Source of the DNA: Mycobacterium kyogaense
GTDB taxonomy: Bacteria; Actinomycetota; Actinomycetes; Mycobacteriales; Mycobacteriaceae
DNA length: 64,000 bases
Assembly (NCBI RefSeq): GCF_003254575.1
Contig: NZ_QJUA01000026.1
Span: forward strand, 1 to 64,000
Reading direction: 5' to 3'
The translations under genes and the position numbers were made by a program. Under the pieces are notes generated by a model. It did not search any database, was not told the origin of the DNA, and was given only the letters and a program-made list of their open reading frames with translations. Of the stretch, positions 17,236 through 26,782 are shown piece after piece; the first letter of the stretch is position 1, and every line of letters starts with the position of its first letter.

Positions 17236-17778
17236 TCAGCCCTTCGGATGCTCCGCTCTGAACGACACGACCACCTCGTCGGCCACCTTCACCGCGCCCA
17301 TCATCAGCGAGTAGGGCTTGACGCCGAACTCGGCGTGGCTGACCGAGGCGTCGCACGTCATGCGCCACGCCGAGCCCAGATCCTTCACCCGAAGGTCGAC
17401 CGACCTCGGCCGTGACGTGCCGTGGATGTCGAGGGTGCCGTTCAACTGGTAGCCACCGTCGATGGCTGTGACGATCTGGTCGGCCGAGAAGCGAATCTGC
17501 GGAAATCGCTTCGCGTCCAACGTCTTCAGGGCATTGGAGCGGGCCAGCGACTTCTCCACACCTGACAATTCTTTGACTCCGCCGTCGCCGCGCACCACCT
17601 GCAACGAGTCGACCTCGACGGTCAGCTCCACCGCCGACGGCTGGTCACCCGACCAGGTGACCGTTGCCTGCCAGTCCGTCATCGCGATCGTCAGCCGGTG
17701 TCCCACCGCCGACGCCGGCCCGGTGACACCGGTGGTCAGCAGCAGTTCGCCATACGAAGGATCCAGCGTCCAGGTCAT
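17236..17778 (-). CDS. YceI-family lipocalin-like protein
   Basis: A 180-residue YceI-domain protein. The family folds as an eight-strand barrel that binds polyisoprenoid or other amphiphilic ligands. The beta-rich pattern and the GTLDIHGTSRP segment are visible. There is no signal peptide, unlike E. coli YceI, so the protein should be cytoplasmic. It lies 18 bp downstream of the thioredoxin-reductase-like gene on the same strand, so the two probably share a transcript. A stress role is only inference. Confidence 0.8.
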   Translation of the reverse strand: MTWTLDPSYGELLLTTGVTGPASAVGHRLTIAMTDWQATVTWSGDQPSAVELTVEVDSLQVVRGDGGVKELSGVEKSLARSNALKTLDAKRFPQIRFSADQIVTAIDGGYQLNGTLDIHGTSRPRSVDLRVKDLGSAWRMTCDASVSHAEFGVKPYSLMMGAVKVADEVVVSFRAEHPKG

Positions 17779-17796
17779 CGGTCGACGCTACCGAGA

Positions 17797-18729
17797 TCAC
17801 CCACCGGGTGGGTAGGGCAAGCCGAATTCGTCAGCAAGAAGACTCTGGACGACGATCATCGCCGCTTGCGAGCCCGACGCGATCGCCCCCGCGATGTGCG
17901 GCTGTTGGGTGCACACGTCGCCGGCGGCGAACACGCCGTGCGCGCTGGTGCGGTGAATCGCGTCGACGGTCAGTGGTTCGGTACCCAGTGGGCCCGGTGT
18001 GCACGTCGCACCCAGCTCGGCAGCCAACCGCGAGCGTTGCCGCACGGGAGCCTCGACGAGCAGGCCCTGACGCGGCAACCGGGACCCGTCGGCGAACACG
18101 ATCTCGCTCAGTTCTCCTCCGTCGCTGCGCAATTCGGTGACCCGTCGCTGGTCGACCGTGATCTCGGCGGCGGCCAGCACCCGGGCGTCCTCGGAGCCGA
18201 GATCCGATCGTCCGTCGGTCAGCAGCGTCACGTCATCAGTCCAGCCACGCAGCATCAACGCCATGTGCACGCCCTGGGTGCCGGATGCCAGAGCCGCCAA
18301 CGTCTTGTCGCGCATCTCCCAGCCGTGGCAGAACGGGCACTGGAACACCGAACGGCCCCAGAGCTCGTCGAGGCCGGGCAGCGGCGGTGGACAGTAGACC
18401 ATTCCCGACGCGAGCAAGACACGCTTCGCTGCGATCGTCGTGCCGTCGGCGAGGTCGAGCAGATAGCCGTTGTCGACGGCGCGCCCCTGCGTCACTTCAC
18501 CGCGGTGATACTCGACGCTGGGGTACGCGTCCAATTCCGCCCTGCCCGCCGCATACAGCTCATCCGGGGGGCGTTGATCGAAGCCGAGCAGCCCACCGAT
18601 GACCGCCGCCGCCCGATTGCTCGGATCGTCGGCGTCTATCACGATCGTCTTCCGTCGTGCGCGCCCGAGGACCAGCGCTCCGCTCAAGCCGGCCGCGCCG
18701 CCGCCGACGACCGCACATTCCCAATCCAC
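17797..18729 (-). CDS. Thioredoxin-reductase-like FAD/NAD(P) oxidoreductase
   Basis: A 310-residue flavoprotein of the thioredoxin reductase group. FAD-binding GGGAAGLSGAL is at the N-terminus, a redox-active CPFC motif near residue 120 replaces the usual CATC, and the GVFAAGDV FAD segment is near the C-terminus. The NADP-binding GxGxxA between the cysteines and the C-terminus is weak (ASGTQGVHMA), so the electron donor is uncertain. The start is GTG 18729, with AGGGA upstream; the longer ORF reading back into the repeat at 18767-18828 is rejected. YceI follows on the same strand. Confidence 0.8.
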   Translation of the reverse strand: MDWECAVVGGGAAGLSGALVLGRARRKTIVIDADDPSNRAAAVIGGLLGFDQRPPDELYAAGRAELDAYPSVEYHRGEVTQGRAVDNGYLLDLADGTTIAAKRVLLASGMVYCPPPLPGLDELWGRSVFQCPFCHGWEMRDKTLAALASGTQGVHMALMLRGWTDDVTLLTDGRSDLGSEDARVLAAAEITVDQRRVTELRSDGGELSEIVFADGSRLPRQGLLVEAPVRQRSRLAAELGATCTPGPLGTEPLTVDAIHRTSAHGVFAAGDVCTQQPHIAGAIASGSQAAMIVVQSLLADEFGLPYPPGG

Positions 18730-18766
18730 GGTTCCCTGATGCCCGCTCGTCGCGCGATTACGCCTC

Positions 18767-18828
18767 CCGCGACTGTGCGATGGCATCCGCGACACGCCGC
18801 GAAGGCCGTATCGCGAAGCACACTCGCG
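18767..18828. repeat. 62-bp intergenic inverted-repeat element, copy 2
   Basis: The ends CGCGACTGTGC (18768-18778) and GCACACTCGCG (18818-18828) are inverted repeats matching at 10 of 11 positions. It is about 84% identical to copy 1 and shares the 12-mer CGGCGTGTCGCG (minus strand) with the element at 29249. It lies directly after the last formate dehydrogenase gene, a likely terminator position. Confidence 0.6.
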
Positions 18829-18831
18829 ACG

Positions 18832-19836
18832 CTAGGCCTCTCGGCGCGCCAGCCGCTCCCGCTGCGGCACCACCACGTATTTGGGGTCCTCAGTCGACGC
18901 CACACCCGCCTCGAACACCCCGAAGCGTTGCAGGGCGCTGCCCACCAGAAGCGCTACGCCCGAGGCGGCCAGGGCCCAGCGCCGCTGGCCGGAGACGACC
19001 GCGCCCACCGCACCGCCGACGGTGAGGATTTCCGACGCCTGACGCAGGCGATGCGGCCGGCCGGTGGTGTACGCCTCCCCGACCAGCCCGAGTTTGCGCT
19101 CCATGGTGCGTGACGCGGCCACTTCCAACGCTGCCCCGGCGACAGCCATCCGCCGCGCGGGCCCGCTCTGCGACACCGGCGCGGCCAGCATGCCCAAGCC
19201 GGCTCCGCTGGCGGCCGCTGAGCCGGTGAACACGAACGGCAGGTACGGGTGTGCCTCATTCCACGCCGGAACCGCTGTCTGCGACAACAGGACTGCCGTG
19301 TACGACGCCACCCCGGGGGCGACCGCGGCGGCTTCCAAGCCCGCGGGCCGCGCCGCCCACGTCAGCAGCCTGCCCAGCCGTGAGCGCCGTAACCGGGACG
19401 GCATCAGCTCGGCGGCGGCCGCGAGCCCCGCGCCCGGGCCGTAGGCGCCGAGGATCCAGGTACCCATGCTCATCGGCGAGCTCGGCTTGGCGACCCGCAG
19501 CATGTGGTGGAACCGCTCAGGGCGGCCGAGATCCCCGATCAGGAAGTACATGCTCGCCAGCAGGCTCACCAGCGCCCCGAGGCGCGACACACGACGCAAC
19601 TCGGTACGGCCCGTCAGGTCGGCTCCGGCGCCCAGCATCGCCGAGCCTGCCGAGAGTCCGCCGCTGAACAGGTACGCCGCGATCATCCAGTTCCACACCG
19701 GCGTCTTGAGGATCTGCCTGCCGTAGTACGAGCGGAACTCCGCCGGCGGTACCGCCATGTCCTCGCGTCCACCCCGGCGGTGCCGCGTCTGCGCGTTGCG
19801 GTCCGACGCGTCTGCATCGCTGAGCTTTTCGCGCAT
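18832..19836 (-). CDS. NrfD-type membrane subunit of formate dehydrogenase
   Basis: A 334-residue polysulfide-reductase/NrfD-family membrane protein with about eight helices, which passes electrons between an iron-sulfur subunit and the quinone pool without haem. The conserved FRSYYGRQILKTPVWNWMI start and the SMYFLIGDLGRPERF helix are seen. It starts at ATG 19836, overlapping the iron-sulfur subunit stop as ATGA, so it is translationally coupled as the third gene of the formate dehydrogenase operon. Using NrfD instead of a cytochrome b (FdnI) type subunit distinguishes this complex from E. coli FDH-N. Confidence 0.85.
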   Translation of the reverse strand: MREKLSDADASDRNAQTRHRRGGREDMAVPPAEFRSYYGRQILKTPVWNWMIAAYLFSGGLSAGSAMLGAGADLTGRTELRRVSRLGALVSLLASMYFLIGDLGRPERFHHMLRVAKPSSPMSMGTWILGAYGPGAGLAAAAELMPSRLRRSRLGRLLTWAARPAGLEAAAVAPGVASYTAVLLSQTAVPAWNEAHPYLPFVFTGSAAASGAGLGMLAAPVSQSGPARRMAVAGAALEVAASRTMERKLGLVGEAYTTGRPHRLRQASEILTVGGAVGAVVSGQRRWALAASGVALLVGSALQRFGVFEAGVASTEDPKYVVVPQRERLARREA

Positions 19837-20735
19837 CACGTTCGCTTCCCCACGAACGCCGACACCGCGATGCCGACGAGCGCGGAAGCGGCCATACCCG
19901 CGTAGCGCCACATTGCCCCGGCGTCGCGCGTGGGCACCACCGGATCGGGCGGCAGCCCGTACACCTCCGGCTCGTCGAGCAGCAGGAAGAACGCCCCATC
20001 GCCACCCACGCCGTCGTCGGGTGATTCGCCGTAGAGCCGCGCTTCGGTCACGCCGCGCTCGTGCAGCGCATCGAGGCGTTGCGCGGCACGCTCGCGCAGT
20101 TCGTCGAGCACACCGAACTGGATGGAGTCGGTCGGGCACGCCTTGGCGCAGGCCGGCTCGAGCCCGTCATGCAGGCGGTCGTAGCAGAGCGTGCACTTCC
20201 ACGCCCTACCGTCACCTTCCCGTCGCTCGATCACGCCGTACGGGCAGCCGGAAACGCAGTAGCCGCAGCCGTTGCAGATATCCTGCTGCACAACGACGGT
20301 CGAGTACTCGGTGCGGAACAGCGCGCCGGTCGGGCAGACGTCCAGGCAGCCGGCGTGCGTGCAGTGCTTGCAGACGTCGGACGCCATCAACCACCGGAAG
20401 TCGGGCAGCTCCCCCACCATCTCGACAGCCTTCTGCGTCACCTCCGGCATGCCCAGATCGACCGGCGGCTTGCCCGGCTGCTCGATGAACGCCACGTGCC
20501 GCCACGAGTTGGCACCCAGATTCCCGGTGTTGTCGAACGACATGCCCAGCAGGTTGAACCCGTCGCCCTCACCGGAGACGGGCACGTCGTTCCACTCCTT
20601 GCACGCCACCTCACAGGCCTTGCAGCCGATGCACACCGACGTGTCGGTGAAGAACCCGACCCGCGGCGGGTGCTCCTCGTAGCCCGCATCGGCCGCCGGG
20701 TCGGGCAGCGGGCCGTAGAAGCTATTGCCGCTCAT
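19836..20735 (-). CDS. fdnH: Formate dehydrogenase iron-sulfur (beta) subunit
   Basis: A 299-residue electron-transfer subunit with four [4Fe-4S] cysteine groups: CIGCKACEVAC, CKHCTHAGCLDVCP, CNGCGYCVSGCPYG and CTLC...CAKACP. A single hydrophobic helix near the C-terminus (AASALVGIAVSAFVG) probably anchors it to the membrane next to the NrfD subunit, as in E. coli FdnH. The start ATG 20735 overlaps the stop of the catalytic subunit (ATGA); the long upstream extension of the frame lies inside that gene and is rejected. Confidence 0.9.
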   Translation of the reverse strand: MSGNSFYGPLPDPAADAGYEEHPPRVGFFTDTSVCIGCKACEVACKEWNDVPVSGEGDGFNLLGMSFDNTGNLGANSWRHVAFIEQPGKPPVDLGMPEVTQKAVEMVGELPDFRWLMASDVCKHCTHAGCLDVCPTGALFRTEYSTVVVQQDICNGCGYCVSGCPYGVIERREGDGRAWKCTLCYDRLHDGLEPACAKACPTDSIQFGVLDELRERAAQRLDALHERGVTEARLYGESPDDGVGGDGAFFLLLDEPEVYGLPPDPVVPTRDAGAMWRYAGMAASALVGIAVSAFVGKRT

Positions 20736-23700
20736 GGGGTTTCCTCCGTGTGGTCGGGCGATACCCGCGTGGTGTCCAGATCGGTACCGGTGGCCTTGGT
20801 GATCCCGGCCCGTTCCCGGTAGGCCGCCAGATACTCCAGCAGCGCGGGACCGCGCGGTCGCCGCCCCGGTTGGATGTCGCATGTGGCGACCTTGCTCTCC
20901 TGGATGAAGACGTTGGGATCAGCGACCACACCCAACAGGTCGTTGACCACGTCACCGTCGATCAGCCCGGAGCCGCCCCAGTGGTAGGGCATCCAGACCT
21001 GATGCACCACATGGTTGTCCACGCGCAGCGGTCGCATGCGTTCGGTGACGAACACCCGGGCGTCAACGGCGGCGCGACTGGTCACCACATGTGCCCAGTC
21101 CATGTGCGCCAGCCCGCGTTCGGCCGCCAGCGCCGCCGAGACTTCGACGAACAGCGCGGGCTGCAGCTCTGCCAGATACGGGAGTTGCCGGCTCATGCCG
21201 CCCGCGGTGTGGTGTTCGGTCAGCCGCGCCGCGGTGAACACGAACGGGAACACCTCACCGTGTGCGTCGGGCCACGACGGGTTCGACGGATTGTCCTCGC
21301 GCCCATAGATTTTGCGCGCCGGGTTGCCCTGCTGCAGATACAGCGGGTTGCGCACCGGCGATTCGTGCGGCTCGTAGTGGGTCGGCAGCGGCCCGTCCAG
21401 CACACCATTGGGCGCGAACAGCCAGCCCTTGCCGTCGGCCTGCATGACGAACGGGTCGTCACCGCGCAGCGCCTCGACGCCCACGGCCCCGTCAGCAGGT
21501 CGGTAGTCCGGCGGCTTGGTCTTCTCGAAATCCGGTGTGTCGTAACCGGTCCACTCGCCGGCAGAGGCGTCCCACCAGACCAGCTTCTTGCGCTCGCTCC
21601 ATGGCTTGCCGGCCGGATCGGCCGACGCCCGGTTGTACAGCACCCGCCGATTCAACGGCCATGTCCAGCCCCACTCGTTGTCGTAGGGGCCCTGCTCGGT
21701 GTGCGGCTTGCGCCGGGCGGCCTGGTTCACCTCGTCGGCGTACACGCCGCTGTAGATCCAGCAGCCGCACATCGTCGAGCCGTCGGCCTTCAGCTCGGTG
21801 TAGCCGCTGACGGCGCGGTCGGTGGCAAGCTCGACACCGCTGATGCGACGCAGCACGTCCGCACCGGAGGGTTCGTCGCCCTCCATCTGGTAGTCCCATG
21901 ACAGATCGAGTAGCGGCCGATCGCGCTCATCGGTTGAGCCGGAGAGCTTTTCGCGCAGGATACGGCCGAGGTGGTAGAAGAACCACAGCTCTGAGCGCGC
22001 GTCGCCCGGCGGCTCCACCGCCTTCTCGCGCCACTGCAGCATGCGTTGGGTCTGGGTGAAGGTGCCGGCCTTCTCGACGTGCGACGCCGCCGGGAACAGG
22101 AACACCTCGGTGCGGCACGTCTCGGGGCTGATCTCGCCGGTCTCGATCTCCGGCCCGTCTCTCCAGAACGTCGCACTCTCGATCTCGACGAGGTCGCGCA
22201 CCACCAGCCAGTCCAGGTTCGCCATGCCGAGGCGTTGCAGCTTGCCGTGCGCGGAGCCGACGGCGGGGTTCTGCCCGAGCAAAAAATAGCCGAACACCTT
22301 GCCGTCCACCATGTCCATCACGGTCCGGTAGGTGCCGTGGTCGCCGTTGATGCGCGGCATGTAGTCGAAGCAGAAGTCGTTCTCCGGCGTTGCCGCGTCG
22401 CCCCAGTACTCCTTCAATAGCGACACCATGTAGGAATCGGCGTTGTGCCAGAAGCCTTTCTGGTTGCGGCTGGTGATCGCGTCGATGTAGTCGGCCAGTG
22501 TCTCCTGTCCGGCTCGCGGCATCGCGAGGTAGCCCGGCAGCAGGTTGAACAGCGTCGGCACATCGGTGGAGCCCTGGATGCTGGCGTGCCCTCGTAAGGC
22601 GAACACTCCCCCGCCGGGCCTGCCGATGTTACCCAGCAACAGCTGGATGATCGCTCCGGCGCGAATGTACTGCGCGCCCAACGTGTGTTGGGTCCAGCCC
22701 ACGCTGTAGACCAGTGCAGCGGTCTTCTCGCGACCCGACGCCGACGTCCACTGGCGGGCGACGTCGAGGAACTGCGCGGCCGGCACGCCGCACACCCGCT
22801 CGACCATCTCGGGGGTGTAGCGCGCGTAGTGCCGCTTGAGGATCTGGTAGACGCAGCGCGGGTCCTGCAATGTCGGGTCGCTGGGGATGTCGGCGGCGCC
22901 CTGTATCGGTGCCCCACCGGAGCCCTGCTGATCCGGCGCGGCACTCTCCTTGGCGCCCGAGCCGCCGCCTTCGGCGTCGGTGTTCTGGTACTGCCATGTC
23001 TCCGGGTCGTAGGACGCGGTCGCCTCGTCGTATCCGGAGAACAGCCCGTCGAGATCCTCCGCGTCTTGGTAGCCCTCGTCGACGAGGAACGACGCATTGG
23101 TGTACGCGGTGACGTACTCCCGGAAGTCGAGCTCGTTGGACAGGATGTAGTTGATCACCCCGCCGAGGAACGCGATGTCACTGCCCGCGCGCAGCGGCAC
23201 GTGCCGGTCGGCCAACGCGCTGGTGCGGGTGAACCGTGGGTCGATGTGGACGACCTGCGTGCCGCGCGACTTCGCCTCCATCACCCACTGGAAGCCGACG
23301 GGATGCGCCTCGGCCATGTTCGAGCCCATGATGACGATGAAGTCGGAATTGGCGAGATCCTGCTGGTAGTCCGTCGCCCCGCCGCGACCGAAGGAGGCCC
23401 CCAGACCGGGAACCGTGGCGCTGTGTCAAATACGCGCCTGGTTCTCGATCTGTAGGGCGCCGAGCGCGGTGAACAGCTTCTTGATCAGGTAGTTCTCTTC
23501 GTTGTCGAGCGTGGCGCCGCCGAGGCTGGCCAGCCCCATCGTGCGGCGCAGCGTGTTGCGGTCGGAGTCGAACTGCTGCCAGCCCTTCTCCCGGGCGTCG
23601 AGCACCCGGTCGGCGACCATGTTCATCGCGGTCTCGAGGTCGAGGTCCTGCCATTCGGTCGCGTACGGCGCGCGGTAGCGGATCTTGGTCAGTCGCTGCG

Positions 23701-23995
23701 GCCCGGTCACCAGTTGCTTGCTGGCCGAGCCTTTCGGGCACAGCCGGCCGCGCGAGATCGGGCTGTCGGGGTTGCCCTCGATCTGGACGACTTTCTCGTC
23801 TTTGACGTACACCTTCTGCGCGCAGCCGACAGCGCAGAACGGACACACCGAGTGCGCGACGTGGTCGGCTTCGGCGGTCCGCGGGGTCAGCGTCAACGAG
23901 CGCCGCGACTGGGCGGCGTGGCCGCGGCCGAGCTTGTCGTCGCCGGTGAGTTGCCTATACACAGGCCAGGATTCGAACAGCTTCTTGAAATCCAC
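20732..23995 (-). CDS. fdnG: Selenocysteine formate dehydrogenase catalytic (alpha) subunit
   Basis: A 1087-residue molybdopterin (bis-MGD) oxidoreductase that oxidises formate to CO2. Simple translation breaks it in two at a TGA (23426-23428), but that codon is residue 190 in NQARI-U-HSATV, exactly where FDH-N/FDH-O carry catalytic selenocysteine (ARV-U-H in E. coli FdnG). A SECIS-like hairpin follows, and the sel genes are adjacent. C51, C54, C58 and C86 bind a [4Fe-4S] cluster. No twin-arginine signal is visible at the N-terminus, so the enzyme probably faces the cytoplasm. The start GTG 23995 has a strong AAGGAGG site 6 nt upstream. It is the first gene of the alpha-beta-NrfD operon. Confidence 0.93.
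23396..23428 (-). promoter_or_regulatory. Selenocysteine UGA codon and SECIS element
   Basis: After the UGA (23426-23428) come 11 nt, then a 7-bp stem, GGUUCCC pairing with GGGGGCC (two G-U pairs), closed by the loop GGUCU (23396-23414). Loop sequence and the 11-nt distance equal those I recall for the E. coli fdhF SECIS that binds SelB. This identifies the TGA as a Sec codon rather than a stop or sequencing error. Confidence 0.85.
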
Positions 23996-24077
23996 CCACC
24001 GCCTCCTTCGCCCGCGCCACCACCGATCCAACCGCCGCCGTCGAGCGTTGGCAAGCGGGGGCTACCCGGTGAACCGC

Positions 24078-24087
24078 AGGTTAACCT
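24078..24087. promoter_or_regulatory. Palindrome between fdnG and terC
   Basis: AGGTTAACCT is a perfect 10-bp palindrome midway in the 116-bp divergent gap. It is a candidate operator for the formate dehydrogenase operon, the TerC gene, or both. The regulator is unknown. Confidence 0.3.
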
Positions 24088-24111
24088 TGGAACCTCCTGT
24101 ACAAAGGGTGC

Positions 24112-25143
24112 ATGCTCGAGATCAGCCTTCTGACCTGGGGGGTGACGATCGGTCTGATCGTCACCCTGCTCGCCGTCGACTTGATCCTGGCCGCGGTCCG
24201 CCCCCACCGCGTCGGATTCAAAGAAGCCACCGCGTGGTCGGTCTTCTACATCGCCGTCGCCATCGGGTTCGGGGTGTGGTTCATGGCGACTTACGGCACC
24301 GACTTCGGCACGCAGTACTTCGCCGGCTACATCGTCGAGAAGAGCCTGTCGGTCGACAACCTCTTCGTGTTCGTGATCATCATGGCGACGTTCGCGGTGC
24401 CCGAGGAGCATCAGCACAAGGTGTTGACGTTCGGCATCATCCTGGCGCTGATCATGCGTGCGATCTTCATCGCGGTCGGCGCGACGCTGCTGTCGCTGTT
24501 CTCGTTCATGTTCCTGATCTTCGGCATCCTGCTGATCCTCACGGCGGTGCAGCTCTTCCGGCACCGCGACGAGGACCCCGACGTCGAGAACAACATCATG
24601 ATCAAGGCGACGCGCAAGCTGCTGCCGATCAGCGACGACTACGACGGCGGCAAGCTGCTGACCCGCAGCCAGGGCCGCAAGATGGCCACCCCGCTGCTCG
24701 CGGTGCTGATCGCGATCGGCAGCGTGGATCTGCTGTTCGCGCTGGACTCGATTCCCGCGGTGTTCGGTGTCACGTCAGAGCCGTTCATCGTGTTCGCCGC
24801 GAACGCGTTCGCGCTGCTCGGTCTGCGCGCACTGTTCTTCTTGGTCAAGGGTCTGCTGGATCGCCTGGTGTACCTGTCGACGGGTCTGTCGATCATCCTG
24901 GCGTTCATCGGCGTGAAGCTGGTGCTGCACTGGGGCCACGTCGACATCAACCCGAACATCCCCGAGGTGAACACCTATCTGAGCCTGGTGGTGATCATCG
25001 CGATCCTGGCCATCACCACCATCGCCAGCCTGGCCAAGACCCGCAAGGATCCGAGCGCCAAGGCCCACCCGGGTTCGCTGCGGGCGACGCACAAGAACGT
25101 CACGGAGTCAGAAGGCGCGTCCCGTCGGGACGGCGTCGGGTGA
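24112..25143 (+). CDS. TerC/Alx-family membrane protein
   Basis: A 343-residue TerC-family integral membrane protein with about nine helices. The conserved acidic helices EKSLSVDNLFVF and LFALDSIPAVFG are intact; in relatives they are implicated in metal (Mn) transport or export. It lies between the formate dehydrogenase operon and the selenocysteine genes but on the opposite strand, so the placement may be incidental. Its last 44 bp overlap the 3' end of selB in antisense. The upstream gap was checked for a yybP-ykoY riboswitch and none was found. Confidence 0.87.
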   Translation: MLEISLLTWGVTIGLIVTLLAVDLILAAVRPHRVGFKEATAWSVFYIAVAIGFGVWFMATYGTDFGTQYFAGYIVEKSLSVDNLFVFVIIMATFAVPEEHQHKVLTFGIILALIMRAIFIAVGATLLSLFSFMFLIFGILLILTAVQLFRHRDEDPDVENNIMIKATRKLLPISDDYDGGKLLTRSQGRKMATPLLAVLIAIGSVDLLFALDSIPAVFGVTSEPFIVFAANAFALLGLRALFFLVKGLLDRLVYLSTGLSIILAFIGVKLVLHWGHVDINPNIPEVNTYLSLVVIIAILAITTIASLAKTRKDPSAKAHPGSLRATHKNVTESEGASRRDGVG

Positions 25144-26782
25144 CCCCGCGCGCGTCGAGCGCCTCGAGCAAGGGGACGGCGACGCGCCGGGTGGTGTCCA
25201 AAGCACGTTTGGCGTCGGCGACGGTGAACGGCTGCGGTACACCGGCCAGGACCTCGGCCGCGCGCTGATAGGCCTGCGGGCCGAGCACCACGCCGTCTGC
25301 GATCTTGACCAGCCGGCCTGCCCGCACCGCGGCCGCCAGCTCCTTGGGTCCGAGGCGCAGTTCGGCGAGCTCGTCGGCGTCCGGCGCGCGGAACGGCTCG
25401 GCGGTCAGCCACTCCTCGAGCGTGCACACGGCTTTCTCCACGCGGTCGGGCAGCGCGGCGCCGGGCGTGCGGATCCGCCCGTCGGCGACGTCGAGCCCCG
25501 TCCCTGCAGCCAACGCGGTCACGAGCTCGATGGCGGGCAGCTCGAGGTCGCGCCGCAGTTCCTCGGTCGGCATGCCGGCGGCGATGTCATGCGTGGCTGA
25601 CCAGCGCGCCACCGCGCTCACCAGCTGCTCACGCTGATCCGCCCACCATCTCCCGTCGACCACCCACTCCCCCACGCGCTCGCCTTCAGGCTCGAAACCC
25701 ATGGCCCGCAGATCTTTTTCGCGTGCGCACACCGGCGGAGAGACGCGCCCGGTGGCGAGTTCGGCGCCCCGGGCGCGGGCGTCGCCGCGGCGGCGCAACG
25801 CCGGTGGTGCGACGTCGAGCACCTCGACCCCTGCGGCGATGCGGTGTTCACCGGGGTCGCGCAGCAGCCCGATGTCGCCGATGCGCAGAGGCAGCGGATG
25901 TGGCAGTCGCAGCCGGGCCCCGTGGTCACCCAGCGGTCGCACGTGCACGGGCATCGAGGCGGAGCCGATGTGGAGCACCAGCTGCTGCTGCAGTTTCCCG
26001 GCTGCACGCAGCGCGACGTCGATCTCACGAGTGTCGCGCCAGGCGTCCGGAGTGCAGAGGGTGTCGCCGCGCGTGACGCTGTGGTGGTCGACGCCGCGCA
26101 GGTTGACCGCCACGCGGGCCACCGCGGCGACCTCGGACCGGTCTCGGCCCAGGGACTGCACGCCGCGCACGGTGACGCGGCGGCCGTTGTGCACCAGGTC
26201 GTCCCCGACGCGGATCGTGCCCGCGGCCAACGTGCCCGTGACGACGGTGCCGGCCCCGCGCACCGTGAACGACCGGTCCACCCACAGCCGCACGTCGGCG
26301 TCGATGTCCGGCGCCGGTAGCCGATCCGTCAGCGTCACGAGTTCTCTTCGCACCGAATCGATCTCGGCGCCGAGCACGATCGTCGCGGCGGGAAGCTGCT
26401 GTCGCACTTGGTCGATGGCAGAGGCCGGATCGGCGAGGTCGGCCTTGCTGATCACGACCAGCAGGTGCTGCACGCCGAGGGCGCGCAGCGCGGCGGCATG
26501 CTCGTCGGACTGTGGCATCCAGCCCTCGGTGGCAGCGACGACGAACACGATGGCGGGGACGGGTCCGACGCCGGCGAGCATGTTCCCGACGAAGCGTTCG
26601 TGGCCGGGGACGTCGACGAATGCGATCTCGCGGCCGTCGATGTCGGCCCACGCGAAGCCGAGGTCGATGGTCAGGCCGCGGCGCTGTTCCTCGGCGAGCC
26701 GGTCGGGCCACATGCCCGTGAGTCGTTCCACGAGAGTCGATTTGCCGTGGTCGACGTGTCCCGCGGTCGCTATGACGAACAC
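25100..26782 (-). CDS. selB: Selenocysteine-specific elongation factor SelB
   Basis: A 560-residue GTPase that delivers Sec-tRNA to UGA codons marked by a SECIS hairpin. The GTPase motifs are G1 GHVDHGKST, G3 DVPGHERF and G4 SKAD; EF-Tu-like domains 2-4 follow to about residue 370, then winged-helix repeats that read the SECIS. Length is slightly below E. coli SelB (614). It overlaps the selA gene by 13 bp, so selA-selB are translationally coupled. Its obvious client is the formate dehydrogenase gene 1 kb away. Confidence 0.93.
   Translation of the reverse strand: MFVIATAGHVDHGKSTLVERLTGMWPDRLAEEQRRGLTIDLGFAWADIDGREIAFVDVPGHERFVGNMLAGVGPVPAIVFVVAATEGWMPQSDEHAAALRALGVQHLLVVISKADLADPASAIDQVRQQLPAATIVLGAEIDSVRRELVTLTDRLPAPDIDADVRLWVDRSFTVRGAGTVVTGTLAAGTIRVGDDLVHNGRRVTVRGVQSLGRDRSEVAAVARVAVNLRGVDHHSVTRGDTLCTPDAWRDTREIDVALRAAGKLQQQLVLHIGSASMPVHVRPLGDHGARLRLPHPLPLRIGDIGLLRDPGEHRIAAGVEVLDVAPPALRRRGDARARGAELATGRVSPPVCAREKDLRAMGFEPEGERVGEWVVDGRWWADQREQLVSAVARWSATHDIAAGMPTEELRRDLELPAIELVTALAAGTGLDVADGRIRTPGAALPDRVEKAVCTLEEWLTAEPFRAPDADELAELRLGPKELAAAVRAGRLVKIADGVVLGPQAYQRAAEVLAGVPQPFTVADAKRALDTTRRVAVPLLEALDARGVTRRRPDGTRLLTP

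Noticed and set aside
18730..18795. Upstream extension of the thioredoxin-reductase-like gene to ATG 18795
   Set aside because: It runs through the 62-bp repeat element and gives a basic leader not seen in the family. GTG 18729 has an RBS and starts at the normal N-terminus.
23426..24031. Separate 201-codon protein ending at the TGA
   Set aside because: The TGA is the selenocysteine codon, shown by its position, the SECIS hairpin and the nearby sel genes. The frame belongs to the formate dehydrogenase alpha subunit.
24001..24111. yybP-ykoY manganese riboswitch before the TerC gene
   Set aside because: The gap is only 116 bp and the conserved riboswitch blocks could not be found. Only a short palindrome is present.
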